Assembly (NCBI RefSeq): GCF_947499265.1
Contig: NZ_CANMNK010000001.1
Location: forward strand, 457,001-521,000
Length of the DNA: 64,000 bases
Reading direction: 5' to 3'
Origin: an uncultured Roseobacter sp.
GTDB lineage: Bacteria; Pseudomonadota; Alphaproteobacteria; Rhodobacterales; Rhodobacteraceae
Below the pieces are notes generated by a model. That model saw only the letters and a list, made by a program, of their open reading frames with translations. It had not been told where the DNA came from and did no database searches. Positions 46,472-53,895 of this stretch are shown here, in pieces (position 1 is the stretch's first letter; each line of letters opens with the position of its first letter). A program made the translations under genes and the position numbers.

Positions 46472-46653
46472 GACGGGCTCTCCGAAGGATCGGGGTCCGG
46501 GTCGGCGATACGCATGCTTTCGATCCGTGCCGGTGCCGTATCAATGTTCGCATGGTCAGCCAGCGCGGCAAAGGCCAGGGCCAAGGGGGTGAGCGGCGCA
46601 GCCCAACGGCAGAGGCCTGCGTCTCTGGGCAGCCGGATTTCACAAAAAGACAT
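46468..46653 (-). CDS. Small open frame of 61 residues between the two permease genes
   Basis: ATG at 46653 shares a base with the stop of permease 1 (TGATG), GAAGGA lies in the preceding bases, and the stop overlaps the start of permease 2 (ATGA). The frame thus exactly fills the space with coupled ends. The product begins MSFCEIRLPRDAGLCRWAAP, has one short hydrophobic stretch (LTPLALAFAAL) and an acidic, Pro-rich end. I do not recognise it. It may be a real subunit or a frame that keeps ribosomes moving between the permease genes. Confidence 0.5.
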   Translation of the reverse strand: MSFCEIRLPRDAGLCRWAAPLTPLALAFAALADHANIDTAPARIESMRIADPDPDPSESPS

Positions 46654-47600
46654 CACCGTTCCTTCACCTTGTTGAGCGCTTTGACATAGATGCTGGCGAG
46701 ACCAAACACGGTGACAAAGAGTATTATGGCATAGGCGGAGGCATAGCCCGTGCGCCATTTTTCAAATGCCTCGCGTTTGAGGTTGATCGAGGTGAGCTCG
46801 GTCGTGGACCCGGGGCCGCCGCCGGTGAGCTGCACCACCAGATCAAACATCTTGAAGTTTTCGATCCCGCGGAAGAGCACGGCCAGCATCAGGAAGGGCA
46901 GGATCATCGGGATGGTGATGGTGAAGAACTGGCGCAGTTTGGAGGCGCGATCCACCTCTGCGGCCTCGTAGATGTAATCGGGGATGGATCGTAGCCCGGC
47001 GAGACAGATCAGCATCACAAAGGGCGTCCACATCCAGGTGTCGACGATCACGATGGACCAGGGGGCGAGATCGACAGACCCGAGCATCTCGAAACTCGAC
47101 GGATCCTTGCCGGTGAAGAACGCCACGATGTAATTGAAAAGACCGATTTGCGGCTGGTAGAGGAATTTCCAGAAATTGCCGACCACCGCCGGGCTGAGCA
47201 TCATCGGCAGCACGATGATCGTGGTCCAGAGATCATTGCCCTTGAATTTCTTGTTGATCAGATAGGCGAGGGTGAAGCCGATCAGCACCTGCAAGACAAT
47301 AGTCCAGAACAGGAAATGTGCGGTGGCCTGCATGTTCAGCCAGATGTCGCTGTCGGTCAGGATGCGTTCGTAGTTACGAAATCCGACGTATTCGACCTCG
47401 CGGTTCAGGCGGTTGGCGCGAAAATTGGTGAAGCTGAGATTGATCGTCCAGATCAGCGGAAAGATGTTGATCGCGAGCAGTAGAAAGATCGTTGGGCCAA
47501 CAAAGGTCCAGGCGATGGCGCGGTCGCTGAGGCCCTTGATCTTGCGGGCGACGGTGGGCGGTGTCGCCGCTGCGGCGCGGGTGATTGGGGTCTCGGTCAT
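46653..47600 (-). CDS. Carbohydrate ABC transporter permease 1 (MalF type)
   Basis: A 315-residue permease with about six membrane segments and the ATPase-contacting EAA loop (YEAAEVDRASKLRQFFTITIP). The ATG at 47600 (MTETPITRAAAATPP) is preferred; an in-frame ATG at 47633 has a poorer context. It follows the binding protein gene after a strong hairpin. Confidence 0.93.
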   Translation of the reverse strand: MTETPITRAAAATPPTVARKIKGLSDRAIAWTFVGPTIFLLLAINIFPLIWTINLSFTNFRANRLNREVEYVGFRNYERILTDSDIWLNMQATAHFLFWTIVLQVLIGFTLAYLINKKFKGNDLWTTIIVLPMMLSPAVVGNFWKFLYQPQIGLFNYIVAFFTGKDPSSFEMLGSVDLAPWSIVIVDTWMWTPFVMLICLAGLRSIPDYIYEAAEVDRASKLRQFFTITIPMILPFLMLAVLFRGIENFKMFDLVVQLTGGGPGSTTELTSINLKREAFEKWRTGYASAYAIILFVTVFGLASIYVKALNKVKER

Positions 47601-47661
47601 CAGGCACAGCTTTCCCGTGGCAAGATGACCCACAGGCCCACCTCACCGGCTAGAAGAGGGG

Positions 47662-47687
47662 GTCAGGCGGGCCGAAGCCCACCTGAC
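47662..47687 (-). promoter_or_regulatory. UUCG hairpin between binding protein and permease genes
   Basis: On the minus strand GTCAGGTGGGC, loop TTCG, and GCCCGCCTGAC form an 11-pair stem with one G-U pair. There is no T tract. Hairpins of this kind after binding-protein genes protect the upstream message, so that more binding protein than permease is made. Confidence 0.75.
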
Positions 47688-47694
47688 GTTTTGT

Positions 47695-49014
47695 TCAGAG
47701 TTTGCCTTCGTCTTCGAAGGTTTCCGTCCAGTCTTCGATCAGCTTGTCCAGCGCTTCCTTGGCGGTACCCTGATCGGCCACCACGTAGTCATGGATGCGT
47801 TTCTGCATCGCCAGCAGCAATTCGGCATAGGCTGGCTCCTGCCAGAAATCCTGCACCGCGCCCATGGCCTCAATGAAGTCCCCGGCAAAGGGGGCGCTGT
47901 CTTTGAACGTCGGGCTTTCCAGCACGGCCTTATGCGCGGAATAGCCGCCCAAGTCCCACCATTTCTGCTGGACCGCCGGATCGGCAAACCATTTGATGTA
48001 CTCAAGTGCTGCGTCCTGCTTGTCGGAATAGGCCACGACGGAGATGCCCTGACCGCCCAGCGTGGAGCCTGCCTGATTTTGCGGCGGGTTCACGAAGAAG
48101 TCGATCTTGTCGCCCCCCGTATTCGGGTCGGCATAGAGGCCCGGGAAGAAAGCGAACCAGTTCATTGCCATCGCGACCTGACCGGATTTGAAGGCGTCGA
48201 GCGATTCACCCATGTAGGAGTTAGTGTAGCCCGGGGGCGTCGCTGTTTCATAGAATTCTTTATAGAATTCAAGCGCCTCAACAGCTTCGGGCGAATTTAC
48301 AGCGCCCTCCATGTCATAGGAGCCGGGGGTGTTTTCATACTTGAAGCCCCAGGGGTAAAGCGCGCCAGTGACACCCATGGTGATGCCTTCGGATCCCCGT
48401 TCCGTGAAGATCGCGGCGCCATAGACGGTTTGGCCGTCGATTTCGCGTTCCTGGAAGAATTGCGCGATTTCAAGCAGCTCCTTCTGGGTCTTGGGTTCCG
48501 CCAATTCGCGGCCCGTGGCCTCTTGGAAGGCCGCTTTGATGTCGTCACGCTCGAACCAGTCCTTGCGATAGAACCAGCCGTTGGCGTCCCCCATCGCGGG
48601 CAGTGCGTAGTAGTTCGGCGTGCCCTTTGGCCATGTGGAATAGGCGTAGACCGTCGCGTCGGCGAAATCACCCATCGAGATGCCTTCGGCATCGAAGAAA
48701 TCGTTGAGTTTTACGTAGTGACCATTTTCGGCACCACCGCCGATCCATTGGCTGTCGCCAATCAGCAGATCGCACAGCTTACCGCCGGAGTTGAGTTCGT
48801 TGAGCATGCGGTCCGCAAAATTTGGCCACGGAATAAATTCAAAGCTCATTGTGTGCCCGGACTGGGCTTCAAATTCTTTGCTGAGTTCAACAAGCGCGTT
48901 TGCAGGGTCCCAAGCGGCCCAGCACAATGTCAGATCTTCGGCCTGAGCGGATGCGCCCATGCTCGCGACGACGAGGCTGAGGGCGCTGACCGAAGCCAGT
49001 TTTGAATGTTTCAT
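47695..49014 (-). CDS. Extracellular sugar-binding protein of the ABC importer
   Basis: A 439-residue periplasmic binding protein (family 1 solute-binding). A signal peptide (residues 1-25, ending SAQA) leads to LTLCWAAWDPANALVELSKEFEAQSG and the later WFADPAVQQKWWDLGG. It is the first and should be the most highly expressed gene of the operon. The ATG at 49014 follows GGGAGG by six bases. The ligand is unknown. Confidence 0.93.
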   Translation of the reverse strand: MKHSKLASVSALSLVVASMGASAQAEDLTLCWAAWDPANALVELSKEFEAQSGHTMSFEFIPWPNFADRMLNELNSGGKLCDLLIGDSQWIGGGAENGHYVKLNDFFDAEGISMGDFADATVYAYSTWPKGTPNYYALPAMGDANGWFYRKDWFERDDIKAAFQEATGRELAEPKTQKELLEIAQFFQEREIDGQTVYGAAIFTERGSEGITMGVTGALYPWGFKYENTPGSYDMEGAVNSPEAVEALEFYKEFYETATPPGYTNSYMGESLDAFKSGQVAMAMNWFAFFPGLYADPNTGGDKIDFFVNPPQNQAGSTLGGQGISVVAYSDKQDAALEYIKWFADPAVQQKWWDLGGYSAHKAVLESPTFKDSAPFAGDFIEAMGAVQDFWQEPAYAELLLAMQKRIHDYVVADQGTAKEALDKLIEDWTETFEDEGKL

Positions 49015-49082
49015 GTGTTACCTCCCATAAGTCCTCTCCGACCGGTCCATGCCGATTCGATTTTAGGACATCCTCAGGCTAA

Positions 49083-49131
49083 TTGAGGGGCGTACCTCAT
49101 GTCGATGATTTTTTTGAGGGGCGTACCTCAA
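49083..49131. promoter_or_regulatory. Two copies of a LacI-type operator before the sugar operon
   Basis: TTGAGGGGCGTACCTCAT at 49083-49100 and TTGAGGGGCGTACCTCAA at 49114-49131 are near-identical. Each has the arms TTGAGG and CCTCAA around a central CG, which is the symmetry of LacI-family sites. The centres are 31 bases apart (about three helix turns, same face). The 189-base gap holds the operon's promoter. Confidence 0.72.
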
Positions 49132-49203
49132 AAGAATTTAACCAATTGATTTAAAGAGAAAAGTAGTTGCGAAGGTTCATGCCGGTTGGATCGGATTACC
49201 GAT

Positions 49204-50115
49204 CTATTCTGCAACGCGGGCTTTGCTGCGTTGTCGTAAAACCCGCTCGCGCCAGACAATCATCAGGCCTCCGGCGGCGATCAGAAGAGCGCCCGGAAAC
49301 AGAGCATCGAAGGGTGTTTCGTCAAAGAAGATCCACCCCAGAACAAAAGCCATCGGAATGCCAAAATAGCTGAACGGGGCGAGATTGCTTTGCTCTGTCA
49401 TCCGGTACGAAACAACCAGAAAGAGCACCGCGGTACCTCCGACCGCCCCCATTGCGACGATCCACGCCATGTCGGTGCTATTGGCAATTGGGGTGAATCC
49501 GCCCCAGAAAAGAGCGACGAGAAACGCCCCCGCGAGTGAGGTGACAGAGGAGTAGAGGTTTACAAGCGGGCTGGGCACATCATCGTCGAAGAGCCGCGCG
49601 GTGACACCCACAAGAGCATAGAGAAAGGCCGCAATCAGCGGGAGCAGCGCATCGGTCGAAAAGGCGTCGGAGCCGGGTTGCATCACGAGGATGACACCGA
49701 CGAAACCGATCATGACCGCCGCCCATCTGAGTGGCCCGACTTTTTCGCCAAGCAAGGGTACAGCCATTGCCGTCATGAACAGCGCATTCGCGTATGTGAT
49801 GGTGGATGCGGTTGCAAACTCCAGCCGTCCCAGCGACAGGTAAAAACTCAACTGCGCCCCGGTGACGATGGCGCCGCGCGCCAGGGCAAGTCGCCATTGA
49901 CGGATGCGCAGGTTACGACCGGCGTTGTGCCAGGACCGCGAGGACCAGAGCGCAATAGAGGCCGGTACCAGGCCAAACAGGTTGCGCCAGGCAGAGAGTT
50001 CGGCGGCTGAGTAGCCAGCCGATAAATGCTTGATGATCAGCCCCATTGCGTCAAATAGGGCGAGGGCAATTAGGCTGAGCAGTATCGCCAGGCCGGTTCG
50101 ATCTTTGGTGGGCAT
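49204..50115 (-). CDS. DMT superfamily transporter (EamA type)
   Basis: A 303-residue inner-membrane protein with ten predicted segments in two EamA repeats (first about 1-140, second about 155-290). The motif LSAWRNLFGLVPASIAL and the late YFGIPMAFVLGWIFFDE are typical. The substrate is unknown; amino acids or metabolites are exported by relatives. Its upstream region has two inverted repeats: GCGTGA/TCACGC at 50146-50168 and CGGGACGC/GCGTCCCG at 50180-50219. Confidence 0.88.
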   Translation of the reverse strand: MPTKDRTGLAILLSLIALALFDAMGLIIKHLSAGYSAAELSAWRNLFGLVPASIALWSSRSWHNAGRNLRIRQWRLALARGAIVTGAQLSFYLSLGRLEFATASTITYANALFMTAMAVPLLGEKVGPLRWAAVMIGFVGVILVMQPGSDAFSTDALLPLIAAFLYALVGVTARLFDDDVPSPLVNLYSSVTSLAGAFLVALFWGGFTPIANSTDMAWIVAMGAVGGTAVLFLVVSYRMTEQSNLAPFSYFGIPMAFVLGWIFFDETPFDALFPGALLIAAGGLMIVWRERVLRQRSKARVAE

Positions 50116-50179
50116 GAAGGTTCCAGTTTGCTCGGCTCACCCTACGCGTGAAATATGGGATGTCACGCAAATAGGCGTG

Positions 50180-50219
50180 CGGGACGCGATGGTCCAAAGG
50201 CGATCTTCATAGCGTCCCG
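50180..50219. repeat. Eight-base inverted repeat between arfB and the DMT transporter gene
   Basis: CGGGACGC at 50180-50187 and GCGTCCCG at 50212-50219 are exact reverse complements with a 24-base loop. The position suits either the end of the arfB message or an operator of the transporter gene. There is no T tract in the arfB direction. Confidence 0.4.
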
Positions 50220-50307
50220 TGAAATACAAGGGTCGCTCCTGCGCTGCCATCCGTCTTTGTCTCAAATGAAAAGCGATGTTCGATGTCTTGGATTTTTGTG
50301 AAACGCG

Positions 50308-50730
50308 TCAGGTGTCAGGATCGACCCGGCCGCGCAGTGCCTTGACGTCGCCGCGGACCTTCTTGGCTTTGAGGCGGCGCTTTTTGGATCCCAAGGTTGG
50401 TTTGGTGGCGATGCGGCGTTTGGGCGGAACAAGCGCCTTGCGGATCAACTCGGCCAGCCGATCGCGAGCAATCACCCGGTTGCGGGCCTGGCTGCGGGTT
50501 TCGTCGCATTGGATGACCAAAGCCCCCTCAGACGTCCATCGTCGGCCCGCCAGCCGTTTCAAACGGGTTTTCACCGGACCGGGCAGGGAAGGAGAACGGG
50601 CTGCTTCGAACCGCAATTCCACGGCGGAGGAGACCTTGTTCACGTTCTGCCCGCCGGGGCCGGAGGCGCGCATGAAGCTTTCGGTCAACTCCCAATCCTG
50701 AAGGCTGATGTCATTGTTGATCTGCAGCAC
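50308..50730 (-). CDS. arfB: Alternative ribosome-rescue factor ArfB (YaeJ)
   Basis: A 140-residue peptidyl-tRNA hydrolase that frees stalled ribosomes lacking a stop codon. The catalytic GGQ is at residues 26-28 (SGPGGQNVNKVSS). The C terminus is long and very basic (LGSKKRRLKAKKVRGDVKAL), as needed to enter the empty mRNA channel. It lies nine bases after the VOC gene, so both may be read from the same leader. Confidence 0.95.
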   Translation of the reverse strand: MLQINNDISLQDWELTESFMRASGPGGQNVNKVSSAVELRFEAARSPSLPGPVKTRLKRLAGRRWTSEGALVIQCDETRSQARNRVIARDRLAELIRKALVPPKRRIATKPTLGSKKRRLKAKKVRGDVKALRGRVDPDT

Positions 50731-50739
50731 GCGCTTTCC

Positions 50740-51102
50740 CTACCCATTTGCCAAGCGACCGGACACGCTGACCGAATTGCCGGACGGATCCTTGGTATTG
50801 GCAAAAACATAGCCGTCTGCGTGATGCAAGCTCCCAAAAACCAGCCCTTTTGCGGCGCTGGCGTCACAAAAGGCAGGCACATCTGCCACGGTGAAGACTA
50901 GTTTGACAGCGGCCTGACCTTGGCGCGCGCCCTTTGCTGCAGGGTGCAACAATAGAATTGTGCCGTTGTCTTTTGGGCGCAACTCCACGATTCTGTCGTC
51001 GGGCAGCGCGTGACACGAGTAGTCGAAATGATCGACGTAGAATGCCGCCATTGCGTCGATTTTCCTGGTGTAGAGGATGAGGCTTCCAAGTGTGGGCGTC
51101 AT
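50740..51102 (-). CDS. VOC family protein (glyoxalase/bleomycin-resistance fold)
   Basis: A 120-residue single-module VOC protein (LGSLILYTRKIDAMAAFYVDHF, then VFANTKDPSGNSVSVSGRL). The family covers metal enzymes and drug-binding proteins, so no specific reaction is assigned. GGAG lies about eight bases before the ATG at 51102. The leader with an 18-codon frame, competing hairpins and a terminator ends 25 bases upstream. arfB follows it. Confidence 0.88.
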   Translation of the reverse strand: MTPTLGSLILYTRKIDAMAAFYVDHFDYSCHALPDDRIVELRPKDNGTILLLHPAAKGARQGQAAVKLVFTVADVPAFCDASAAKGLVFGSLHHADGYVFANTKDPSGNSVSVSGRLANG

Positions 51103-51126
51103 GATACACTCCGATCACGGCAACGT

Positions 51127-51154
51127 AAAAGGGCCACACCCGGAAGTGTGGCCC
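51127..51154 (-). terminator. Intrinsic terminator/attenuator in front of the VOC gene
   Basis: On the minus strand GGGCCACAC, loop TTCCGG, and GTGTGGCCC (51154-51131) form a perfect nine-pair stem that runs into TTTT at 51130-51127. It lies 25 bases before the VOC start and at the end of the leader element. Confidence 0.8.
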
Positions 51155-51161
51155 AATCGAA

Positions 51162-51300
51162 TGGTTTCAGGAGGGGGACCGGTTAGACCGATGTCCACTC
51201 AAGTGGTCTGCCCGTCAAGGGCTGCCTCAGCAGGCGACCTCCAAAGCTGTTCCGACACCTCGCTCCAATACCTTTCTTGACACTGGATCACCTCCTTTAC
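51162..51300 (-). ncRNA. Structured leader or small RNA upstream of the VOC gene
   Basis: After the 18-codon frame the minus strand shows successive hairpins: CTGC/GCAG (51233-51222), GCCC/GGGC (51222-51210), CCACT/AGTGG (51206-51195) and GGAC-CGGT/ACCG-GTCC (51196-51176). AGACC (51209-51205) and GGTCT (51189-51185) form a competing pair. CCTCCT at 51174-51169 matches the Shine-Dalgarno AGGAGG at 51296-51291. A terminator closes the element. A weak promoter candidate is TTGGTG (51350-51345) with GACGAT (51327-51322). It may be an attenuator or a free small RNA. Confidence 0.55.
51227..51283 (-). CDS. Candidate leader peptide of 18 residues
   Basis: GTG at 51283 follows AAGGAGGTGATC, which is nearly the full complement of the 16S rRNA end, at the ideal distance of seven bases. 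The product would be VSRKVLERGVGTALEVAC. The stop TGA is inside the first downstream hairpin. The very strong initiation signal on so short a frame is characteristic of leader peptides. No function is known to me. Confidence 0.55.
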   Translation of the reverse strand: MSRKVLERGVGTALEVAC

Positions 51301-51361
51301 CTATCTGTTGACGTTGAAAGAATCGTCGCACAGGTTTCGGAAATCACCAAGTTTTTTTTCG

Positions 51362-51982
51362 TTAATGCGCGGGGCTCAGCCGGGCAGTGATCACACGGAA
51401 GGGGATGAGCGCCAAGAGCGCAAGGCTCAGTTTCACGCCCCAGTCGGCAACCGCCAGTGACACCCAAAGCGGTGCGGCAGGACCAAAGCCCAAGATAGGG
51501 AGCACTTCGCCCGCCCAGCTGACATCGTTGGCCGGCTCAAGAAACACTAGGCTGGCGGAAAAGGCGATGGTGAAAAACAGGGCGGTGTCAATCGTGCTGC
51601 CGATCAGGGTGGAGGCCAGCGGCGCGCGCCACCAGCGCCCTTCGCGCAGTGCGGAAAAGATTGCGACATCCAGCAATTGTGCGGTCAGAAACGCGATGCC
51701 GGAGCCCAAAGCGATGCGCAGCGTCACCAGCGGGCCAAACTCACCCATGATCTGCGTGCCGATCAGCGAGCAAATCAACCCGACAACGAACCCCACCAGC
51801 ACAACGCGGCGGGCGGCGGCGGCACCATAGACGCGGTTCATCACGTCGGTCACCAGGAAGGCAAGCGGATAGGTGAAAGCCCCCCAGGTCAGCCATTGGC
51901 CATAGAGGAATTGCACGAGAATGTTGGAGGCTACAACGATGGCAGCCATGGCAAGAATGCCGGGAAGATGGGCGCGTGTCAT
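51362..51982 (-). CDS. Queuosine precursor transporter (VUT/YhhQ family)
   Basis: A 206-residue membrane protein with about six segments. YPLAFLVTDVMNRVYG is the family motif, and the next segments AQLLDVAIFSAL and STLIGSTIDTALFFTIAF are also typical. Relatives import the 7-deazaguanine precursor used to make queuosine in tRNA. The gene ends 78 bases before the leader peptide frame on the same strand. Confidence 0.9.
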   Translation of the reverse strand: MTRAHLPGILAMAAIVVASNILVQFLYGQWLTWGAFTYPLAFLVTDVMNRVYGAAAARRVVLVGFVVGLICSLIGTQIMGEFGPLVTLRIALGSGIAFLTAQLLDVAIFSALREGRWWRAPLASTLIGSTIDTALFFTIAFSASLVFLEPANDVSWAGEVLPILGFGPAAPLWVSLAVADWGVKLSLALLALIPFRVITARLSPAH

Positions 51983-52069
51983 TTGAATATCCGTTTTGGC
52001 AAGGGTGCGGCACTTGGTCTGACGGGGCCAGACGCGCGGTCTTTAGGCCCTAACGAACGCCAGCGCAAG

Positions 52070-52987
52070 TCATTCGTTCAACACGTATTCGATCAGATCG
52101 GTGGGCAGGAGGAACAGAAAGTTATCGTCACTGACCATGGTGAGCCGGATGCTGCCGGTGCTGTCCGCCCAGACCGCAAGCCCTTCGACATTGCCATGCT
52201 GCCGCAGCGGTGTTTGCAGGATGATTTCAATGTCTTCGATCCCCGCTTCCGTCACCGTCATGCGGCGCACCTGACTGCGAAACCCGTAAGGGGTGAAGTC
52301 ACGCTCCAGAAGATAGAGTTTTCCGTCTGGACCGAAATCGCCGCCGACCGGTGCAAAATCCGGCGTAAGCGGCAAGGTAAACGGCTGATCCCACTTGCTT
52401 TGCGGCAGACGGCGATAGACCAGCGCCTCATAGGCACCCACGGCGACCTTCTCGGGAATGGTGTAGAGCGTGCCGCCTGCATCGACGGCAACCATTTCCA
52501 TCCCGGCATTGTTGAAGAACGACCGCCAGGCCCGCGTATAAGACGGCCACGCGGCGTCGCTTTCCCAGGTGTCATAGCGCAAGACACGGTGAACATGCTC
52601 GAACGACACATTCAGGCGGCCCTGTGCATCCAGGGCCAGGCCTTCGGCATCGGTATGTGGGAATTCCCGCGTTTGTCCTTTGTCATCCACCAAAGGTTGG
52701 GCGTCTTCGATTTCAACACCCGAAAGAACGCCATTTTCCCGTTTGAGAGTGCCGCGCAGGATGTAGCCGCGATCCGTGACCGCATAGAAGGTCTGCCCAT
52801 CCGCGGTCACTTCGATCCCTGATAACCCGCCAAACCAATCGGCATCATGTGCCCAATTCAGCGTTGCGCTGTGCTGGGCGAGTTGATCCGTCGCGGCAAT
52901 CTCCGGGCCCGAAGGGGGCGGATGCAATGCCAGAACCGGGGCGACACCAAGGGCCGCGATGAAAGCTACTGCAAGACTGCGGCGCAT
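52070..52987 (-). CDS. Secreted esterase/phytase-like protein
   Basis: A 305-residue exported protein with a signal peptide (about 1-20, ending VLA) and a phytase-like six-bladed propeller domain (ADWFGGLSGIEVTADGQTFY, TDAEGLALDAQGRLNVS, EGLAVWADSTGSIRL). The family is often annotated as esterase-like; substrate is unknown. Its 5' end overlaps the end of mepA by 22 bases. Confidence 0.85.
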   Translation of the reverse strand: MRRSLAVAFIAALGVAPVLALHPPPSGPEIAATDQLAQHSATLNWAHDADWFGGLSGIEVTADGQTFYAVTDRGYILRGTLKRENGVLSGVEIEDAQPLVDDKGQTREFPHTDAEGLALDAQGRLNVSFEHVHRVLRYDTWESDAAWPSYTRAWRSFFNNAGMEMVAVDAGGTLYTIPEKVAVGAYEALVYRRLPQSKWDQPFTLPLTPDFAPVGGDFGPDGKLYLLERDFTPYGFRSQVRRMTVTEAGIEDIEIILQTPLRQHGNVEGLAVWADSTGSIRLTMVSDDNFLFLLPTDLIEYVLNE

Positions 52988-53895
52988 TGAGCGGGCAGGT
53001 CCGCGAGCAGGATCTCACGCTTTGGTTTTGGTTTGGGGGCGTTGGGGTCGGGCGGCGGTGGGTTCAGGATGTTATTCACCCAGGCCTGCGCATCCGCACA
53101 CCCATCTCCGGGGGGCGGTGGGTTTTGATCTATACATCCCTGTGCCCCGTCGGGGCAGGCCAGCCGCACGTGGAAATGGTAGTGGTGTCCATACCAGGGC
53201 CTGATCTTGCGCAACCAGCTGCGGTCGCCCTTGGCGTCATTGCACATTTGCACCTTTGCGCCCGGGAAGATAAAAATCCGGGCCACGCGCGGGTCTGAGG
53301 CGGCTGCCTTCAGGATTTCGTGATGTGCCGGTGTCCAGTTGTCGTTCACGAAGGCCCCGGCATTCCGGCGCATGGAGATGGAGGAGATGTTCTCGCGCGC
53401 GCTTCTGCTCAGGGTCAGGTTATCTGCGGGACGCAGCCAGATGTCGGCATCCAGACCGATCTGATGGCTGGCATGACCCGACAGCATGGGCCCACCGCGC
53501 GGTTGGCTCAGGTCGCCGACATAAAGACCATTCCACCCCGGTTGCCGTGCGGCCTTGGCGCTGAGTTTCTGGACATAGTCCACGGTTTCAGGATGCGCCC
53601 AATTGCGGTTGCGGGACAGGCGCATGGCTTGCCAGGTGGGGCCGGTTTCAGGCAGACGCGCAGAGCCTGCCAGACACCCCTTTGAGTAGCTGCCAAATGC
53701 AGCAGAGGCTGCTGGGGAAGCGACTTGTTTCGCGCCAAACAGCTTTTTGGCGGGTTGGTTGGCCTGAATGTGCCCGGATGTGCCGATGGTTGGCAGAATG
53801 GCGGAGGCCTGTTGCTGCGATTGCGGTGTGCCATCGGAGCAGGCCGCGACACCTGTTGCAAGGACGGCGATGGTGACAAATCTGCGCAGGTTCAT
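52966..53895 (-). CDS. mepA: Penicillin-insensitive murein endopeptidase (lipoprotein)
   Basis: A 309-residue LAS-type zinc peptidase that cuts the D-Ala-mDAP cross-links of peptidoglycan. A lipobox (VAAC, cysteine at residue 19) suggests a lipoprotein, unlike soluble E. coli MepA. Zinc ligands lie in SGHASHQIGLDADIW and YGHHYHFHVRL. The last 35 residues are Pro-rich. The ATG at 53895 overlaps the stop of the MFS gene (ATGA). Confidence 0.92.
   Translation of the reverse strand: MNLRRFVTIAVLATGVAACSDGTPQSQQQASAILPTIGTSGHIQANQPAKKLFGAKQVASPAASAAFGSYSKGCLAGSARLPETGPTWQAMRLSRNRNWAHPETVDYVQKLSAKAARQPGWNGLYVGDLSQPRGGPMLSGHASHQIGLDADIWLRPADNLTLSRSARENISSISMRRNAGAFVNDNWTPAHHEILKAAASDPRVARIFIFPGAKVQMCNDAKGDRSWLRKIRPWYGHHYHFHVRLACPDGAQGCIDQNPPPPGDGCADAQAWVNNILNPPPPDPNAPKPKPKREILLADLPAQCAAVLQ

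Noticed and set aside
51280-51300. Plus-strand TGGATCACCTCCTTTA looks like the 3' end of 16S rRNA
   Set aside because: The match is limited to about 15 bases and no rRNA sequence precedes it. It is better read as a strong Shine-Dalgarno on the minus strand.
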